A program made the position numbers and the translations under genes. The notes beneath the pieces were generated by a model. It made no database searches and was not told the origin of the DNA. It saw nothing but the letters and a program-made list of their open reading frames with translations. A stretch of DNA of 64,000 nucleotides, taken from NCBI GenBank assembly GCA_028686135.1, contig JAQUCP010000012.1, positions 27,209 to 91,208 of the forward strand, in the 5' to 3' direction. The stretch is from UBA12481 sp012523435 (GTDB taxonomy: Bacteria; Bacteroidota; Bacteroidia; Bacteroidales; UBA12481). Of this stretch, positions 27,008-35,451 are shown piece after piece; the stretch's first letter is position 1; each line of letters starts with the position of its first letter.

Positions 27008-27724
27008 TTACATAACCAGCTGGCGGCGGTACATCTGTATGGTGTTTTCCAGTCCCAGGTAGAGGGCGTCTGCGATCAGGGCGTGTCCAATACTGACTTC
27101 CAGTAAGTTGGGGATCTGTTTTGCAAAGAAAGCAAGGTTTTCCAGGTTCAAGTCATGGCCCGCGTTGATCCCCAGATGGGACTCGACAGCAGCTTCGGCG
27201 GCTTCTCTGAAGGAGATGATGGCCTCTTCGGGGTTTGCTGGATATTGCTGAGCGTAAGGTTCAGTGTAAAGTTCAATCCGGTCTGTTCCTGTTTTTGAGG
27301 CAAACCGGACCATTTCGGGGTTAGCATCGACAAACAGGGAGACCCGGATGCCCTTTTCTTTGAATCGGGCTACCACTTCCCGGAGGAACTGGTGATATCG
27401 CACGGTATTCCAGCCGGCATTAGAGGTGATGGCATCATGGGCATCGGGAACTAGGGTGACTTGTTCTGGTAATACGCTTAAAACCAGCTGAATAAAAGAC
27501 TCTGAAGGATATCCTTCGATATTGAATTCCGTATTGACGAGTGGTCGCAAATCACGAACATCCTGATAGCGGATATGCCTTTCATCCGGCCTGGGATGCA
27601 CCGTAATACCCTCAGCTCCGAATCGCTGGCAGTCGACGGCAGCCTTGAGTACATCCGGAATGTTGCCTCCCCGGGCATTCCGGAGTGTGGCAATTTTGTT
27701 TATATTTACACTTAATCTGGTCAT
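27008..27724 (-). CDS. pdxJ: Pyridoxine 5'-phosphate synthase
   Basis: This 238-residue TIM-barrel enzyme condenses 1-deoxyxylulose-5-P with 3-amino-2-oxopropyl phosphate in the DXP-dependent vitamin B6 route. Signatures are LSVNINKIATLRNARGG, GITVHPRPDERHI, NIEGYPS and INAGHDLNLEN. A TAATTTTG element at 27758-27751 gives a leader of about 20 bases. Confidence 0.95.
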   Translation of the reverse strand: MTRLSVNINKIATLRNARGGNIPDVLKAAVDCQRFGAEGITVHPRPDERHIRYQDVRDLRPLVNTEFNIEGYPSESFIQLVLSVLPEQVTLVPDAHDAITSNAGWNTVRYHQFLREVVARFKEKGIRVSLFVDANPEMVRFASKTGTDRIELYTEPYAQQYPANPEEAIISFREAAEAAVESHLGINAGHDLNLENLAFFAKQIPNLLEVSIGHALIADALYLGLENTIQMYRRQLVM

Positions 27725-27750
27725 GGCGGAAACAGTTTAAGACTCAGGTT

Positions 27751-27758
27751 CAAAATTA
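27751..27758 (-). promoter_or_regulatory. -7 element for pdxJ
   Basis: TAATTTTG on the minus strand is an exact match, 26 bp before the pdxJ ATG and just upstream of the divergent CBS gene. Confidence 0.5.
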
Positions 27759-27774
27759 CGAAATATTACACCAG

Positions 27775-28440
27775 ATGTTGGCAAAAGAAATGATATCCGA
27801 CTTGATCCCCCCGGTTACTGCTGGCGATACCGGCAGTCGGGTATTGAGTTGGATGGATCTCTATCGGGTTTCGCAACTACCTGTGGTTGAGGATAAAATG
27901 TATGTAGGTTTAGTGACGGATACAGAACTGCTGAACCTGTCCACTCCGGAGCATCCGATTGGAGAATCGATCGCTTCGCTGGCTAAAATCTGTGTATTTC
28001 CCGAGCAGCATATTCTGGAATTAATCGAGTCGTTTCTGAAATTCAAACTCCATCTTCTGCCAGTCATATCGACTGACGGGATCTATCTTGGTGCCATTAC
28101 CCAGTCTGATTTAATCCGAGGGGTAGCCTCAATCACTGCAGCAGGTCAGCCTGGCGCCATCATCGAGCTGAGCTTACCGGTGAGGGATTACTCGCTGGCC
28201 AATATTTCCCGTATTGTGGAGGAAAATAGTGCTCGTATTGTGACGCTTTATACCTCCCCCGGGCAGGATGGAGATGATCTGATGGTTACCATGAAGCTTA
28301 ATACGCCAGAGGTCGCTTCCATTATTCGCTCCTTCCAGCGGTTTGGCTATGTAGTCAGGGAACATTTCATGGCTGATGAGCAGCTGAACGATCTTTACCG
28401 AGAGCGATTAGAGGAATTCATGCGCTACATCAATATGTAA
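27775..28440 (+). CDS. CBS-domain protein with ACT-like C-terminus
   Basis: This 221-residue protein has a pair of CBS motifs (about 5-60 and 70-125; GLVTDTELL and GAITQSDLIRG). A C-terminal beta-alpha region (about 135-205) could be an ACT-like ligand domain. It starts at ATG 27775 (MLAKEMISDLIPP). The gene ends 7 bp before nadK, and the CBS-nadK pairing recurs in Bacteroidota. A nucleotide-sensing role linked to NAD(P) is plausible but not shown. Confidence 0.8.
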   Translation: MLAKEMISDLIPPVTAGDTGSRVLSWMDLYRVSQLPVVEDKMYVGLVTDTELLNLSTPEHPIGESIASLAKICVFPEQHILELIESFLKFKLHLLPVISTDGIYLGAITQSDLIRGVASITAAGQPGAIIELSLPVRDYSLANISRIVEENSARIVTLYTSPGQDGDDLMVTMKLNTPEVASIIRSFQRFGYVVREHFMADEQLNDLYRERLEEFMRYINM

Positions 28441-28447
28441 AAGAATT

Positions 28448-29362
28448 ATGAAGATTCCATCTGATTACCGGACAATCTATCTGTTTGGCCGTAGTTTTGA
28501 TGCCAAGTTTCTTCCCTCATTTAAGTTAGTGCTGCAGAAACTAGCCGAATATGAGGCGGAAATCTTGGTTTTTCAACCTTTCCGGGAGTTTTTAAACGGG
28601 AGCTTATCTGAAGATCTGAGTGGTTATCCCCTCTTCCGAAGTTACGAAGACCTGAAGGGTAGACCCGGGTTGATGTTATCTATTGGAGGCGATGGGACTT
28701 TTTTGGAAGCATCAACCCTGGTGCGGGATCTCCCGGTTCCGATCGCCGGGATCAACAGCGGAAGGCTTGGCTTTCTTGCTGATATTGCGCAGGAAGAGAT
28801 CAGTCGGGCAGTTGACTCCATCCTGACAGGTGATTGGGATATCCAGGAGCGAACCCTGATCCAGGTGGATTGTGATCAACCCCTTTTTGGCGATTTTAAC
28901 TTTGCTTTAAATGAGATTACCGTTCATAAACGGGACGACTCCTCTATGATTCGCATTAATGCCAGTCTGGATGGCTTGTATTTGAACACTTACTGGGCTG
29001 ATGGGCTGATAGTTGCAACTCCAACCGGATCAACAGCCTACTCTCTCAGCGTGGGTGGTCCCCTGGTATTACCGGGAACTGGAACGTTTGTTCTGAGCCC
29101 GATAGCACCTCACCATTTGACAGTACGTCCTCTGATCTACCGCGACAATCTCCGGTTGACGCTTCAGACCCGAAGCCGGAGTGGCAATCTGCTGGTATCG
29201 GCCGACTCCCGCTCGGTGATTATTGAAGACCGCCTCGAGCTACGAATCAGTAAAGCTCCTTTTGCTTTACAGACCATTCGGTTGCGTGATCATAATATTT
29301 ACCAGACACTTCGCTCAAAGCTGATGTGGGGGGCTGATCCCCGCAATTTTGATCATCCGTGA
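28448..29362 (+). CDS. nadK: NAD kinase
   Basis: This 304-residue enzyme makes NADP from NAD. It shows the diagnostic GGDGTFLEA, GINSGRLGFLAD, NEITVHK and TPTGSTAYSLS with GGP. It is followed by a 119-bp spacer holding a promoter element and hairpin before the PorG-like gene. Confidence 0.95.
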   Translation: MKIPSDYRTIYLFGRSFDAKFLPSFKLVLQKLAEYEAEILVFQPFREFLNGSLSEDLSGYPLFRSYEDLKGRPGLMLSIGGDGTFLEASTLVRDLPVPIAGINSGRLGFLADIAQEEISRAVDSILTGDWDIQERTLIQVDCDQPLFGDFNFALNEITVHKRDDSSMIRINASLDGLYLNTYWADGLIVATPTGSTAYSLSVGGPLVLPGTGTFVLSPIAPHHLTVRPLIYRDNLRLTLQTRSRSGNLLVSADSRSVIIEDRLELRISKAPFALQTIRLRDHNIYQTLRSKLMWGADPRNFDHP

Positions 29363-29413
29363 AAGCCAATCAGTCAAGCCCTTGACGGGTCGAAAAATCA
29401 AAGCATTTTATAC

Positions 29414-29421
29414 TATATTTG
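29414..29421 (+). promoter_or_regulatory. -7 element for the porG-uppS-bamA-skp operon
   Basis: TATATTTGCAC is an exact TAnnTTTG match, 60 bp before the porG ATG. No -33 TTTG at normal spacing was seen. Confidence 0.5.
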
Positions 29422-29435
29422 CACGTTGGTAGTTA

Positions 29436-29470
29436 TTGTAAAGGAACCAATAGCAGGTTCCTTTTTACAA
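29436..29470 (+). terminator. Leader hairpin (attenuator-like) before porG
   Basis: TTGTAAAGGAACC (29436-29448) pairs with GGTTCCTTTTTACAA (29456-29470), with a 7-base loop and a 2-base bulge, and the 3' arm contains five Ts. It lies between the -7 element and the porG ATG, so it would form about 10 bases into the transcript. It could be an attenuator, or the nadK terminator. Confidence 0.5.
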
Positions 29471-29481
29471 TACATTTGGTA

Positions 29482-30135
29482 ATGAAAAGATTCCTGATCA
29501 TCATCGCCCTTATTACAGGAACTGTGGCTTTACAGGCGCAGCTTTATGTTGATATGAACCTAATGGGTGGGATTTCTGATATTCATGCGAAACAATCCAT
29601 CTTACCTCTTCCTTCAGAGGAAATTCTACCGGCTGGTGGACTCTTTGTGCGGTATGGGATGAATGCACGGTACGCCCTTCGTGGCGGTATCAATGGGGCC
29701 TATAGGGATCAGGAGAACTGGGCAGGGGATCTTTATGGGCTGTTTGAGTTTAGCTTTCATCCGTTGAATCCAACTAAACCCAAGGCCAACTTTTCACCCT
29801 ATATCGGTGCCGGGATAAGCTACCTGTTTGATCGCCAACTTTATCAATCAGCAATACTGGATGAGGCTAATAGCGTGATTTTTAGCGATCCGGATCACTA
29901 TTCCAAAGTTGGATATTGGATGAGAAATTTTTCGATACCTTTTCATGTTGGTGCTCGTTACCTGTTAGCGTCCAATCTGACTATTGGGATTGAGTGGGCT
30001 ATCCGACACACTTTTCAGATCAACTGGGCTATGCCCGAAGATAAAATGACGGTCAGCCGTTGGCGCTCTTACGTGGGAGCTACGATCGGCTATTCTTTTG
30101 TATTATGGAATCATATCCGGGTCCCATTTTATTAA
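29482..30135 (+). CDS. porG: PorG-like outer-membrane protein (DUF6089), T9SS component
   Basis: This 217-residue protein from ATG 29482 begins with a signal peptide (MKRFLIIIALITGTVALQAQ) and continues as a small barrel-like sequence ending in aromatic strands (IEWAIRHTF, GATIGYSFVLWNH). Directly upstream of uppS and bamA, it occupies the position of PorG, a type IX secretion outer-membrane protein, in the Bacteroidota block I recall. The symbol rests on synteny plus size and topology, not on a database match. Confidence 0.65.
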   Translation: MKRFLIIIALITGTVALQAQLYVDMNLMGGISDIHAKQSILPLPSEEILPAGGLFVRYGMNARYALRGGINGAYRDQENWAGDLYGLFEFSFHPLNPTKPKANFSPYIGAGISYLFDRQLYQSAILDEANSVIFSDPDHYSKVGYWMRNFSIPFHVGARYLLASNLTIGIEWAIRHTFQINWAMPEDKMTVSRWRSYVGATIGYSFVLWNHIRVPFY

Positions 30136-30154
30136 ATTCCCCAAACCAACTCTA

Positions 30155-30892
30155 ATGAATCTAAAGGATCAACTGATACCGGAACGCCTTCCACAGCACG
30201 TGGCGATTATTATGGATGGCAATGGACGCTGGGCCCGCAAAAGGGGTGCCGCCAGGATTTTCGGTCATCAGAGCGGGGTAACACCGGTTCACGATGTGGT
30301 CGAAGCCAGTGGAGAGCTGGGGATAAAATACCTCACGCTCTATGCCTTTAGTACCGAAAACTGGGGTAGGCCGGCTGATGAGATAGAAAACCTGATGCTC
30401 CTGCTTGTCTCAACCATCAAGAAAGAGACAAAGAAGCTGATGGATAACAATGTACGGTTGATGACTATTGGTGACCTTTCCAAATTGGCAGAGACTCCGC
30501 GCGAGGAGCTGCTAAAATTAAAACAGCTGACGGCGGCCAATACTGGGCTGACAGTAATTCTAGCTCTCTCCTATAGCGCCCGGTCGGAGCTGATCCAGGC
30601 CGCAAAAAAAATAATCGGAGATGCTCGGGAAGGAAAGATCACACCTGAAGAGATGAATGGTACAATCTTTGAGTCCTATCTCGAAACCGCTGGAATCCCT
30701 GATCCTGAGCTATTGATCAGAACAAGTGGCGAGGTTAGAATCAGTAATTTTCTTTTATATCAAATCGCTTATACTGAACTCTATTTTACCCCGGTTTTCT
30801 GGCCAGATTTCAGGAAAAAAGACTATTATGAAGCCCTCCTGGATTTTCAGAACCGGGAGAGAAGATTTGGAAAAACCAGCGAACAAGTTTAA
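30155..30892 (+). CDS. uppS: Isoprenyl transferase (undecaprenyl diphosphate synthase)
   Basis: This 245-residue cis-prenyltransferase makes the lipid carrier for peptidoglycan and surface polysaccharides. The substrate Asp is in IMDGNGRWARKRG, with AFSTENW.RP.DEI and the C-terminal DPELLIRTSGEVRISNFLLYQIAYTE. ATG 30155 gives the usual N-terminus; the frame is open further back into porG. It is followed by bamA after 12 bp. Confidence 0.95.
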   Translation: MNLKDQLIPERLPQHVAIIMDGNGRWARKRGAARIFGHQSGVTPVHDVVEASGELGIKYLTLYAFSTENWGRPADEIENLMLLLVSTIKKETKKLMDNNVRLMTIGDLSKLAETPREELLKLKQLTAANTGLTVILALSYSARSELIQAAKKIIGDAREGKITPEEMNGTIFESYLETAGIPDPELLIRTSGEVRISNFLLYQIAYTELYFTPVFWPDFRKKDYYEALLDFQNRERRFGKTSEQV

Positions 30893-30904
30893 TCGTAAAT
30901 CCCT

Positions 30905-33403
30905 ATGTTAAAGATATTTCCTCTATTTCTCCTGCTTTTGTTGCCATCTTGGTCTCTGACTGCTCAGGAGGTTGAATCCAAGCCGCTGCAAGTGATTGAT
31001 TATAACATGGAACCGCGAGAGTATGAGATCGGAGGTATCACCGTTTCCGGGGTGCAATATATCTCGCAAAATGTCCTGGTTCAATTTACCGGACTGGAGG
31101 TTGGCAAACGAATCATGATTCCGGGAGAGGAGATCCGTCAAGCAATAGAAAAATTGTGGGATCAGAACTTGTTTTCAGATGTTCGGATCACCTATACACG
31201 CATTGAAGGAGATGTGATCTTTCTGGATATTTTTCTCCAGGAGATGCCACGCCTGAGTCGATTTTCGTTTTCGGGCATCACGAAGACCGAAGCCGAAGAT
31301 TTGCGGGATAAGGTGAAGCTTGTTAGAGGTAACCTGGTGACTCCTTATACGTTACAGACTGCACAAAATGCAGTTCAAAATCATTTTATCAATAAAGGAT
31401 ACCTCTATACTGATGTTATCATCCATCAGCGGCCTGATACGGCACTACAGAATTCAACCATTCTTGATATTCTGGTTGACAAGAAGAGTAAGGTTAAAAT
31501 CAGAGAGATACAATTTGAGGGAGCTACGGTTTTTCCGGAGAACAAACTCAGGAGGGCAATGAAAGATACCAAACAGAAGACCTGGTACAATATTTTCAAG
31601 GCCTCCAAATATATCGAGGATAACTTCATTGAAGATCAGGATAATATCATTGCCAAATACAACGAACTGGGTTACCGGGATGCCAGAATTGTCCGGGACT
31701 CGCTTTATCACAATGATGATGGAACCGTTGGATTAATTGTAGGCATAGACGAGGGCCAGCAGTATTTCTTTAGAAACATCTCCTGGGCGGGCAATACCAA
31801 ATACTCTTCTGAGCTCCTCTCCATGGCATTGAATATTAAAAAGGGGGATGTTTATGATTTAAACATTTTAGATAATCGTCTGCGTAATGATCCGGATGCG
31901 GTTGGGGCCCTGTATATGGATAATGGGTACCTCTTTTATAGTGCTAATCCTGTTGAGGTGGGCGTTGAAAATGACTCAGTGGATATCCAGATTGTCATTG
32001 CTGAAGGTCCGCAGGCCAGAATTAACAACGTTATCATCACAGGAAATGACCGGACTAACGAGCATGTCATCCGTCGGGAGATCCGGACTAAGCCTGGTGA
32101 CCTCTTTAGCCGTTCGGCCGTGATCCGCTCGGTGCGGGAGCTGGCGCAACTTGGATTCTTCGATCCGGAACAGATTGAGCCTATTCCGATACCTAATGAG
32201 ATGGATGGTACGGTTGATATTGAATATAAGGTAGTTGAGAGAGCAAATGATCAGATTGAGATCTCAGGAGGGTGGGGAGCCAATATGGTGATCGGTACAC
32301 TAGGTGTACGATTCGGAAATTTTTCTGCCAAGAATTTCTTTAACAAGAAAGCCTGGCGTCCTCTGCCTTCGGGTGACGGGCAAAATCTGAGCATCCGTGC
32401 TCAGTCTAATGGACGATACTATCAGGCCTACAGCGCTTCATTTGTGGAACCATGGCTGGGAGGGAAAAAGCCTAACTCGCTGTCGGTTTCTCTCTATCAT
32501 ACGGTTCAAACCAACGGCTACCAGTCGATCGATCCCTCCTTTCAATCCATGCGGATATCAGGAGCATCCATCGGACTGGGTCGCAGGTTAAGCTGGCCTG
32601 ACGACTGGTTTACCTTGTACAACCAGCTCTCCTTTCAACAATACCGGCTCGATAACTGGTCCTATTTTTTGATTACGGATGGGATTAGCAATAACCTGAG
32701 TTTTACGACTACTCTCGGACGTAACTCTACCGACCAGATCATCTATCCGAGAATGGGTTCTAATTTCTCGTTGTCACTGCAGATAACTCCGCCATTCTCT
32801 TCGTTTAACGGAAAGGATTACAAGGAGCTAGATAATGCAGAGCGTTATAAGTGGATTGAATACCATAAGTGGTCCTTCAAATCCAGCTGGTACACCAAAC
32901 TCTGGGGGATTGGCGGTGGCGAATCGGGCGAGGTGAGAGATTTTGTGCTGGCTACCAAAGCCGAATTTGGTTACCTGGGTTTCTATAACCGTTATGCTCG
33001 CTCTCCGTTTGAGAGCTTTGAAGTTGGGGGTGACGGGATGATGGGGTATAGTTATTATGGTAAAGACCTGATTGCTCTCCGGGGTTATGCTAACGGATCA
33101 TTAACCCCTGAGGCCGGGGCTAACCTCTATACCAAGTTCACGATGGAGATGCGATTCCCTATTAGCCTGAACCCCAATGCTATGCTTTACGCCTTAGCAT
33201 TCCTGGAGGCTGGAAATGCCTGGTATGACTTTACTGATTTCAACCCTTTTAACATGAAGCGATCAGCTGGCTTCGGCGTTCGCATTTACCTGCCAATGTT
33301 CGGCTTGATGGGGGTTGATTGGGGCTATGGATTTGATGACTTCCCAGGAAGCACCGGGAAAAACCGGAGCCAGTTCCATTTTGTGCTCGGACCCCAGATG
33401 TAA
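30905..33403 (+). CDS. bamA: Outer-membrane protein assembly factor BamA (Omp85)
   Basis: The 832-residue protein has a signal peptide (FPLFLLLLLPSWSLTAQ), five POTRA-like repeats to about residue 440 (ITVSGVQYIS; FSFSGITKTEAE; IQFEGATVFPENKLR; ISWAGNTKY; VIITGNDRTNEHVIRREIRTKPGDLFSRS) and a C-terminal beta-barrel with the family pieces GFGVRIYLPMFGLMGVDWGYGFD near the end. It inserts outer-membrane proteins. It sits between uppS and two skp genes, the conserved order. Confidence 0.95.
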   Translation: MLKIFPLFLLLLLPSWSLTAQEVESKPLQVIDYNMEPREYEIGGITVSGVQYISQNVLVQFTGLEVGKRIMIPGEEIRQAIEKLWDQNLFSDVRITYTRIEGDVIFLDIFLQEMPRLSRFSFSGITKTEAEDLRDKVKLVRGNLVTPYTLQTAQNAVQNHFINKGYLYTDVIIHQRPDTALQNSTILDILVDKKSKVKIREIQFEGATVFPENKLRRAMKDTKQKTWYNIFKASKYIEDNFIEDQDNIIAKYNELGYRDARIVRDSLYHNDDGTVGLIVGIDEGQQYFFRNISWAGNTKYSSELLSMALNIKKGDVYDLNILDNRLRNDPDAVGALYMDNGYLFYSANPVEVGVENDSVDIQIVIAEGPQARINNVIITGNDRTNEHVIRREIRTKPGDLFSRSAVIRSVRELAQLGFFDPEQIEPIPIPNEMDGTVDIEYKVVERANDQIEISGGWGANMVIGTLGVRFGNFSAKNFFNKKAWRPLPSGDGQNLSIRAQSNGRYYQAYSASFVEPWLGGKKPNSLSVSLYHTVQTNGYQSIDPSFQSMRISGASIGLGRRLSWPDDWFTLYNQLSFQQYRLDNWSYFLITDGISNNLSFTTTLGRNSTDQIIYPRMGSNFSLSLQITPPFSSFNGKDYKELDNAERYKWIEYHKWSFKSSWYTKLWGIGGGESGEVRDFVLATKAEFGYLGFYNRYARSPFESFEVGGDGMMGYSYYGKDLIALRGYANGSLTPEAGANLYTKFTMEMRFPISLNPNAMLYALAFLEAGNAWYDFTDFNPFNMKRSAGFGVRIYLPMFGLMGVDWGYGFDDFPGSTGKNRSQFHFVLGPQM

Positions 33404-33476
33404 CAGCTAAAAGAAATGTGGCACATTTGTTGTCTCAGGATTGGAACTTAGGGACATTATACTAAACTGATAGATA

Positions 33477-33483
33477 GGAGGTA
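33477..33483 (+). promoter_or_regulatory. Strong Shine-Dalgarno site for skp1
   Basis: AGGAGGT lies 3 bases before ATG 33487 (6 to the A-rich spacer). This near-perfect anti-SD match stands out because most genes here have weak or no SD. Confidence 0.5.
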
Positions 33484-33486
33484 AAT

Positions 33487-34002
33487 ATGAAGAAGATACT
33501 GTTGATTGTAGGAATTCTGCTCGCTGGCTTTACGATGAGTTATGGCCAGAAGTTTGCTTATGTTAATACGGAGTATATCCTCGGAAGGATTCCGGCTTAT
33601 GAGGCAGCCCAGAAGCAGCTCGACCGCTTATCGGAGGAGTGGCAGAAAGAGATTGAAGGCAAAAGAGCAGAGATCGAAAAACTCTATAAAGAGTACCAGG
33701 CCGAACGAGTGCTGTTGACCGAAGAGATGCGGACCAAACGCGAGGAAACGATCATGGCACGGGAAAAAGAGGTCGTTGAGTTACAACGTAACTATTTTGC
33801 CCCAGAGGGAATGCTTTACAAGCGTAGACAAGAGCTCGTCAAACCTATCCAGGATGATGTGTTTAATGCCATCAAAACCCTAGCAACCGAAGGAAACTAT
33901 TCTGTTATTTTCGATTCTGCCTCGGGCCCGACAATGCTATACACTGATCCAAAATTGGATAAGAGCGACGAGGTGCTGGAAAAGGTTGGAATTCAGAAAT
34001 AA
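33487..34002 (+). CDS. skp: OmpH/Skp-family periplasmic chaperone 1
   Basis: This 171-residue protein has a signal peptide (KKILLIVGILLAGFTMSYGQ), the opening FAYVNTEYIL.RIPAYEAAQ and a long charged coiled coil (about 40-110). The C-terminal YSVIFDSAS fold is also present. Skp binds unfolded outer-membrane proteins on the way to BamA. A palindrome AAATGTGGCACATTT at 33414-33428 and a strong SD precede it. Confidence 0.9.
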   Translation: MKKILLIVGILLAGFTMSYGQKFAYVNTEYILGRIPAYEAAQKQLDRLSEEWQKEIEGKRAEIEKLYKEYQAERVLLTEEMRTKREETIMAREKEVVELQRNYFAPEGMLYKRRQELVKPIQDDVFNAIKTLATEGNYSVIFDSASGPTMLYTDPKLDKSDEVLEKVGIQK

Positions 34003-34006
34003 TTTT

Positions 34007-34014
34007 TAACTTTG
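34007..34014 (+). promoter_or_regulatory. -7 element for skp2
   Basis: TAACTTTG just after the skp1 stop is an exact consensus match and may allow separate skp2 transcription. Confidence 0.4.
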
Positions 34015-34059
34015 TCAGCCATTTTCAAGTTACACATTATTAGGAAATTATATTAATAA

Positions 34060-34590
34060 ATGATTAAAATGAAGAAGCTGCTTTTTGCTTTTACCACCCT
34101 GATGACCCTCATCTTAATGAGCGGGGTTAACCTGAATGCACAGACCAAGATTGGATGGATCAAATCTGATGAACTACTCGCCGTCATGCCCGAGAGAGAT
34201 TCGGCCATCAAGAATCTTGAGAAGCAGCGCGACGAAATCCTGAGGACTCTTGAGGGAATGAATGTTGAATTCAACAACAAAGTTGAATCTTACACCAAAC
34301 AGCGCGATTCCCTCTCAGCTTTTGTTCGTCAGTCGAGAGAAGCCGAATTGAGCGATATTCAGGTGAAAATCCAGAATTTCCAGCAAGCTGGTGAGGTGGA
34401 AATTGAGCGTAAGCGTCAAGAACTGTTTCAGCCGATCATTGATAAAGCCCAGAAAGCTATTAAGGCGGTTGCCGAAGAGAACAAGTTCCTATACATCTTA
34501 GATGTGTCAACCGGTGCTGCGCTCTATTATCCGGAAGACCCTGCCTATAATATTCTCCCACTGGTGAAGGCCAAATTGGGCATAAAATAG
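34060..34590 (+). CDS. OmpH/Skp-family periplasmic chaperone 2
   Basis: The 176-residue paralogue of skp1 has a signal peptide (KKLLFAFTTLMTLILMSGVNLNA), the conserved KIGWIKSDELLAVMPE opening and a charged coiled coil. FLYILDVSTGAALYY lies near the end. An alternative ATG lies 9 bases downstream. An intrinsic terminator follows at 34610-34638. Confidence 0.9.
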   Translation: MIKMKKLLFAFTTLMTLILMSGVNLNAQTKIGWIKSDELLAVMPERDSAIKNLEKQRDEILRTLEGMNVEFNNKVESYTKQRDSLSAFVRQSREAELSDIQVKIQNFQQAGEVEIERKRQELFQPIIDKAQKAIKAVAEENKFLYILDVSTGAALYYPEDPAYNILPLVKAKLGIK

Positions 34591-34609
34591 TTAATCTAAT
34601 GATATTAAG

Positions 34610-34638
34610 ATCCTTGCCGCAGGGCAGGGATTTTTTTT
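34610..34638 (+). terminator. Intrinsic terminator after skp2, abutting the murI start
   Basis: ATCCTTGCC (34610-34618) pairs with GGCAGGGAT (34623-34631) with one G-T pair and a 4-base loop, followed by a T run that ends at the murI ATG (34639). Confidence 0.8.
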
Positions 34639-35433
34639 ATGAATGCACGACCAGTCATTGGCGTTTTTGATTCAGGAGTTGGAGGCCTTAGTGTCTATCG
34701 ATCACTACTTCATGAACTGCCAAGAGAGTCGTTTATCTATTTAGCGGACAATAGGTTTGCTCCTTATGGCTTAAAATCTCGTCAAGTTATTCTTGAAAGA
34801 TCGCGCTCCATCAGCGAATTTCTCATTCAACAGGGAGCCGCTCTTATTGTAGTAGCCTGCAATACTGCTACCGGAGCTGCCATCAGCAGACTTCGCAGGG
34901 AGTATTCTATCCCATTTGTCGGGGTGGAACCAGCTGTCAAACCCGCAGCCCTGAAGTCGAAAACAGGACACATCGGTGTGTTAGCAACAGAGCAAACATT
35001 TAAAGGTGAGCATTTTAGGAAAACATACCAGCTTTACTCCCGTTCTGTCAGCGTGCATTTCCGGGCGGGGAATGGGTTGGTTGAGCTGGTAGAAAATGGC
35101 CAGGCAGAATCCCAAGAAGCCAGGGCATTGCTGGAACAGTATTTGATGCCGATGGTTCAGTCGGGTATCGATCAGTTGGTGCTGGGGTGTACCCACTTCC
35201 CGTTTTTAATTCCCCTGATTCGGGAAATTGTACCGCCTGAGGTAGCGGTGATCGACCCTGCGCCCGCCGTGGCCCGCCAGACCCGCAAAGTTATGGAAGA
35301 TCATGGATTCTTGTTAAACTCTACCGAGACGGGATCGTATCAGTTCTATTCGACCGGAGATACAGGTCCTCTGACCCGTATGCTTCACACGCTACGCCTC
35401 AACTATTCGGTTCTCTCACTGACCTCTGTTTAA
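34639..35433 (+). CDS. murI: Glutamate racemase
   Basis: This 264-residue cofactor-independent racemase supplies D-glutamate for peptidoglycan. The two catalytic cysteines are in VACNTATGAA and LGCTHFPFL, and the N-terminus is VIGVFDSGVGGLSVYRSLL. The ATG directly follows the T tract of a terminator, so there is no Shine-Dalgarno site. Either the message begins inside the terminator region or initiation depends on readthrough. A hairpin overlaps the stop codon. Confidence 0.95.
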   Translation: MNARPVIGVFDSGVGGLSVYRSLLHELPRESFIYLADNRFAPYGLKSRQVILERSRSISEFLIQQGAALIVVACNTATGAAISRLRREYSIPFVGVEPAVKPAALKSKTGHIGVLATEQTFKGEHFRKTYQLYSRSVSVHFRAGNGLVELVENGQAESQEARALLEQYLMPMVQSGIDQLVLGCTHFPFLIPLIREIVPPEVAVIDPAPAVARQTRKVMEDHGFLLNSTETGSYQFYSTGDTGPLTRMLHTLRLNYSVLSLTSV

Positions 35434-35451
35434 TGACCTTGGCGGGTCATT
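35432..35451. terminator. Hairpin between convergent murI and carbonic anhydrase genes
   Basis: AATGACC (35432-35438) and GGTCATT (35445-35451) form a 7-bp stem with a 6-base loop overlapping both stop codons. No T run follows, so terminator function is uncertain. Confidence 0.35.

Noticed and set aside
33414..33428. AAATGTGGCACATTT as a bamA terminator
   Set aside because: Loop of one base and no T run; better seen as a possible operator.
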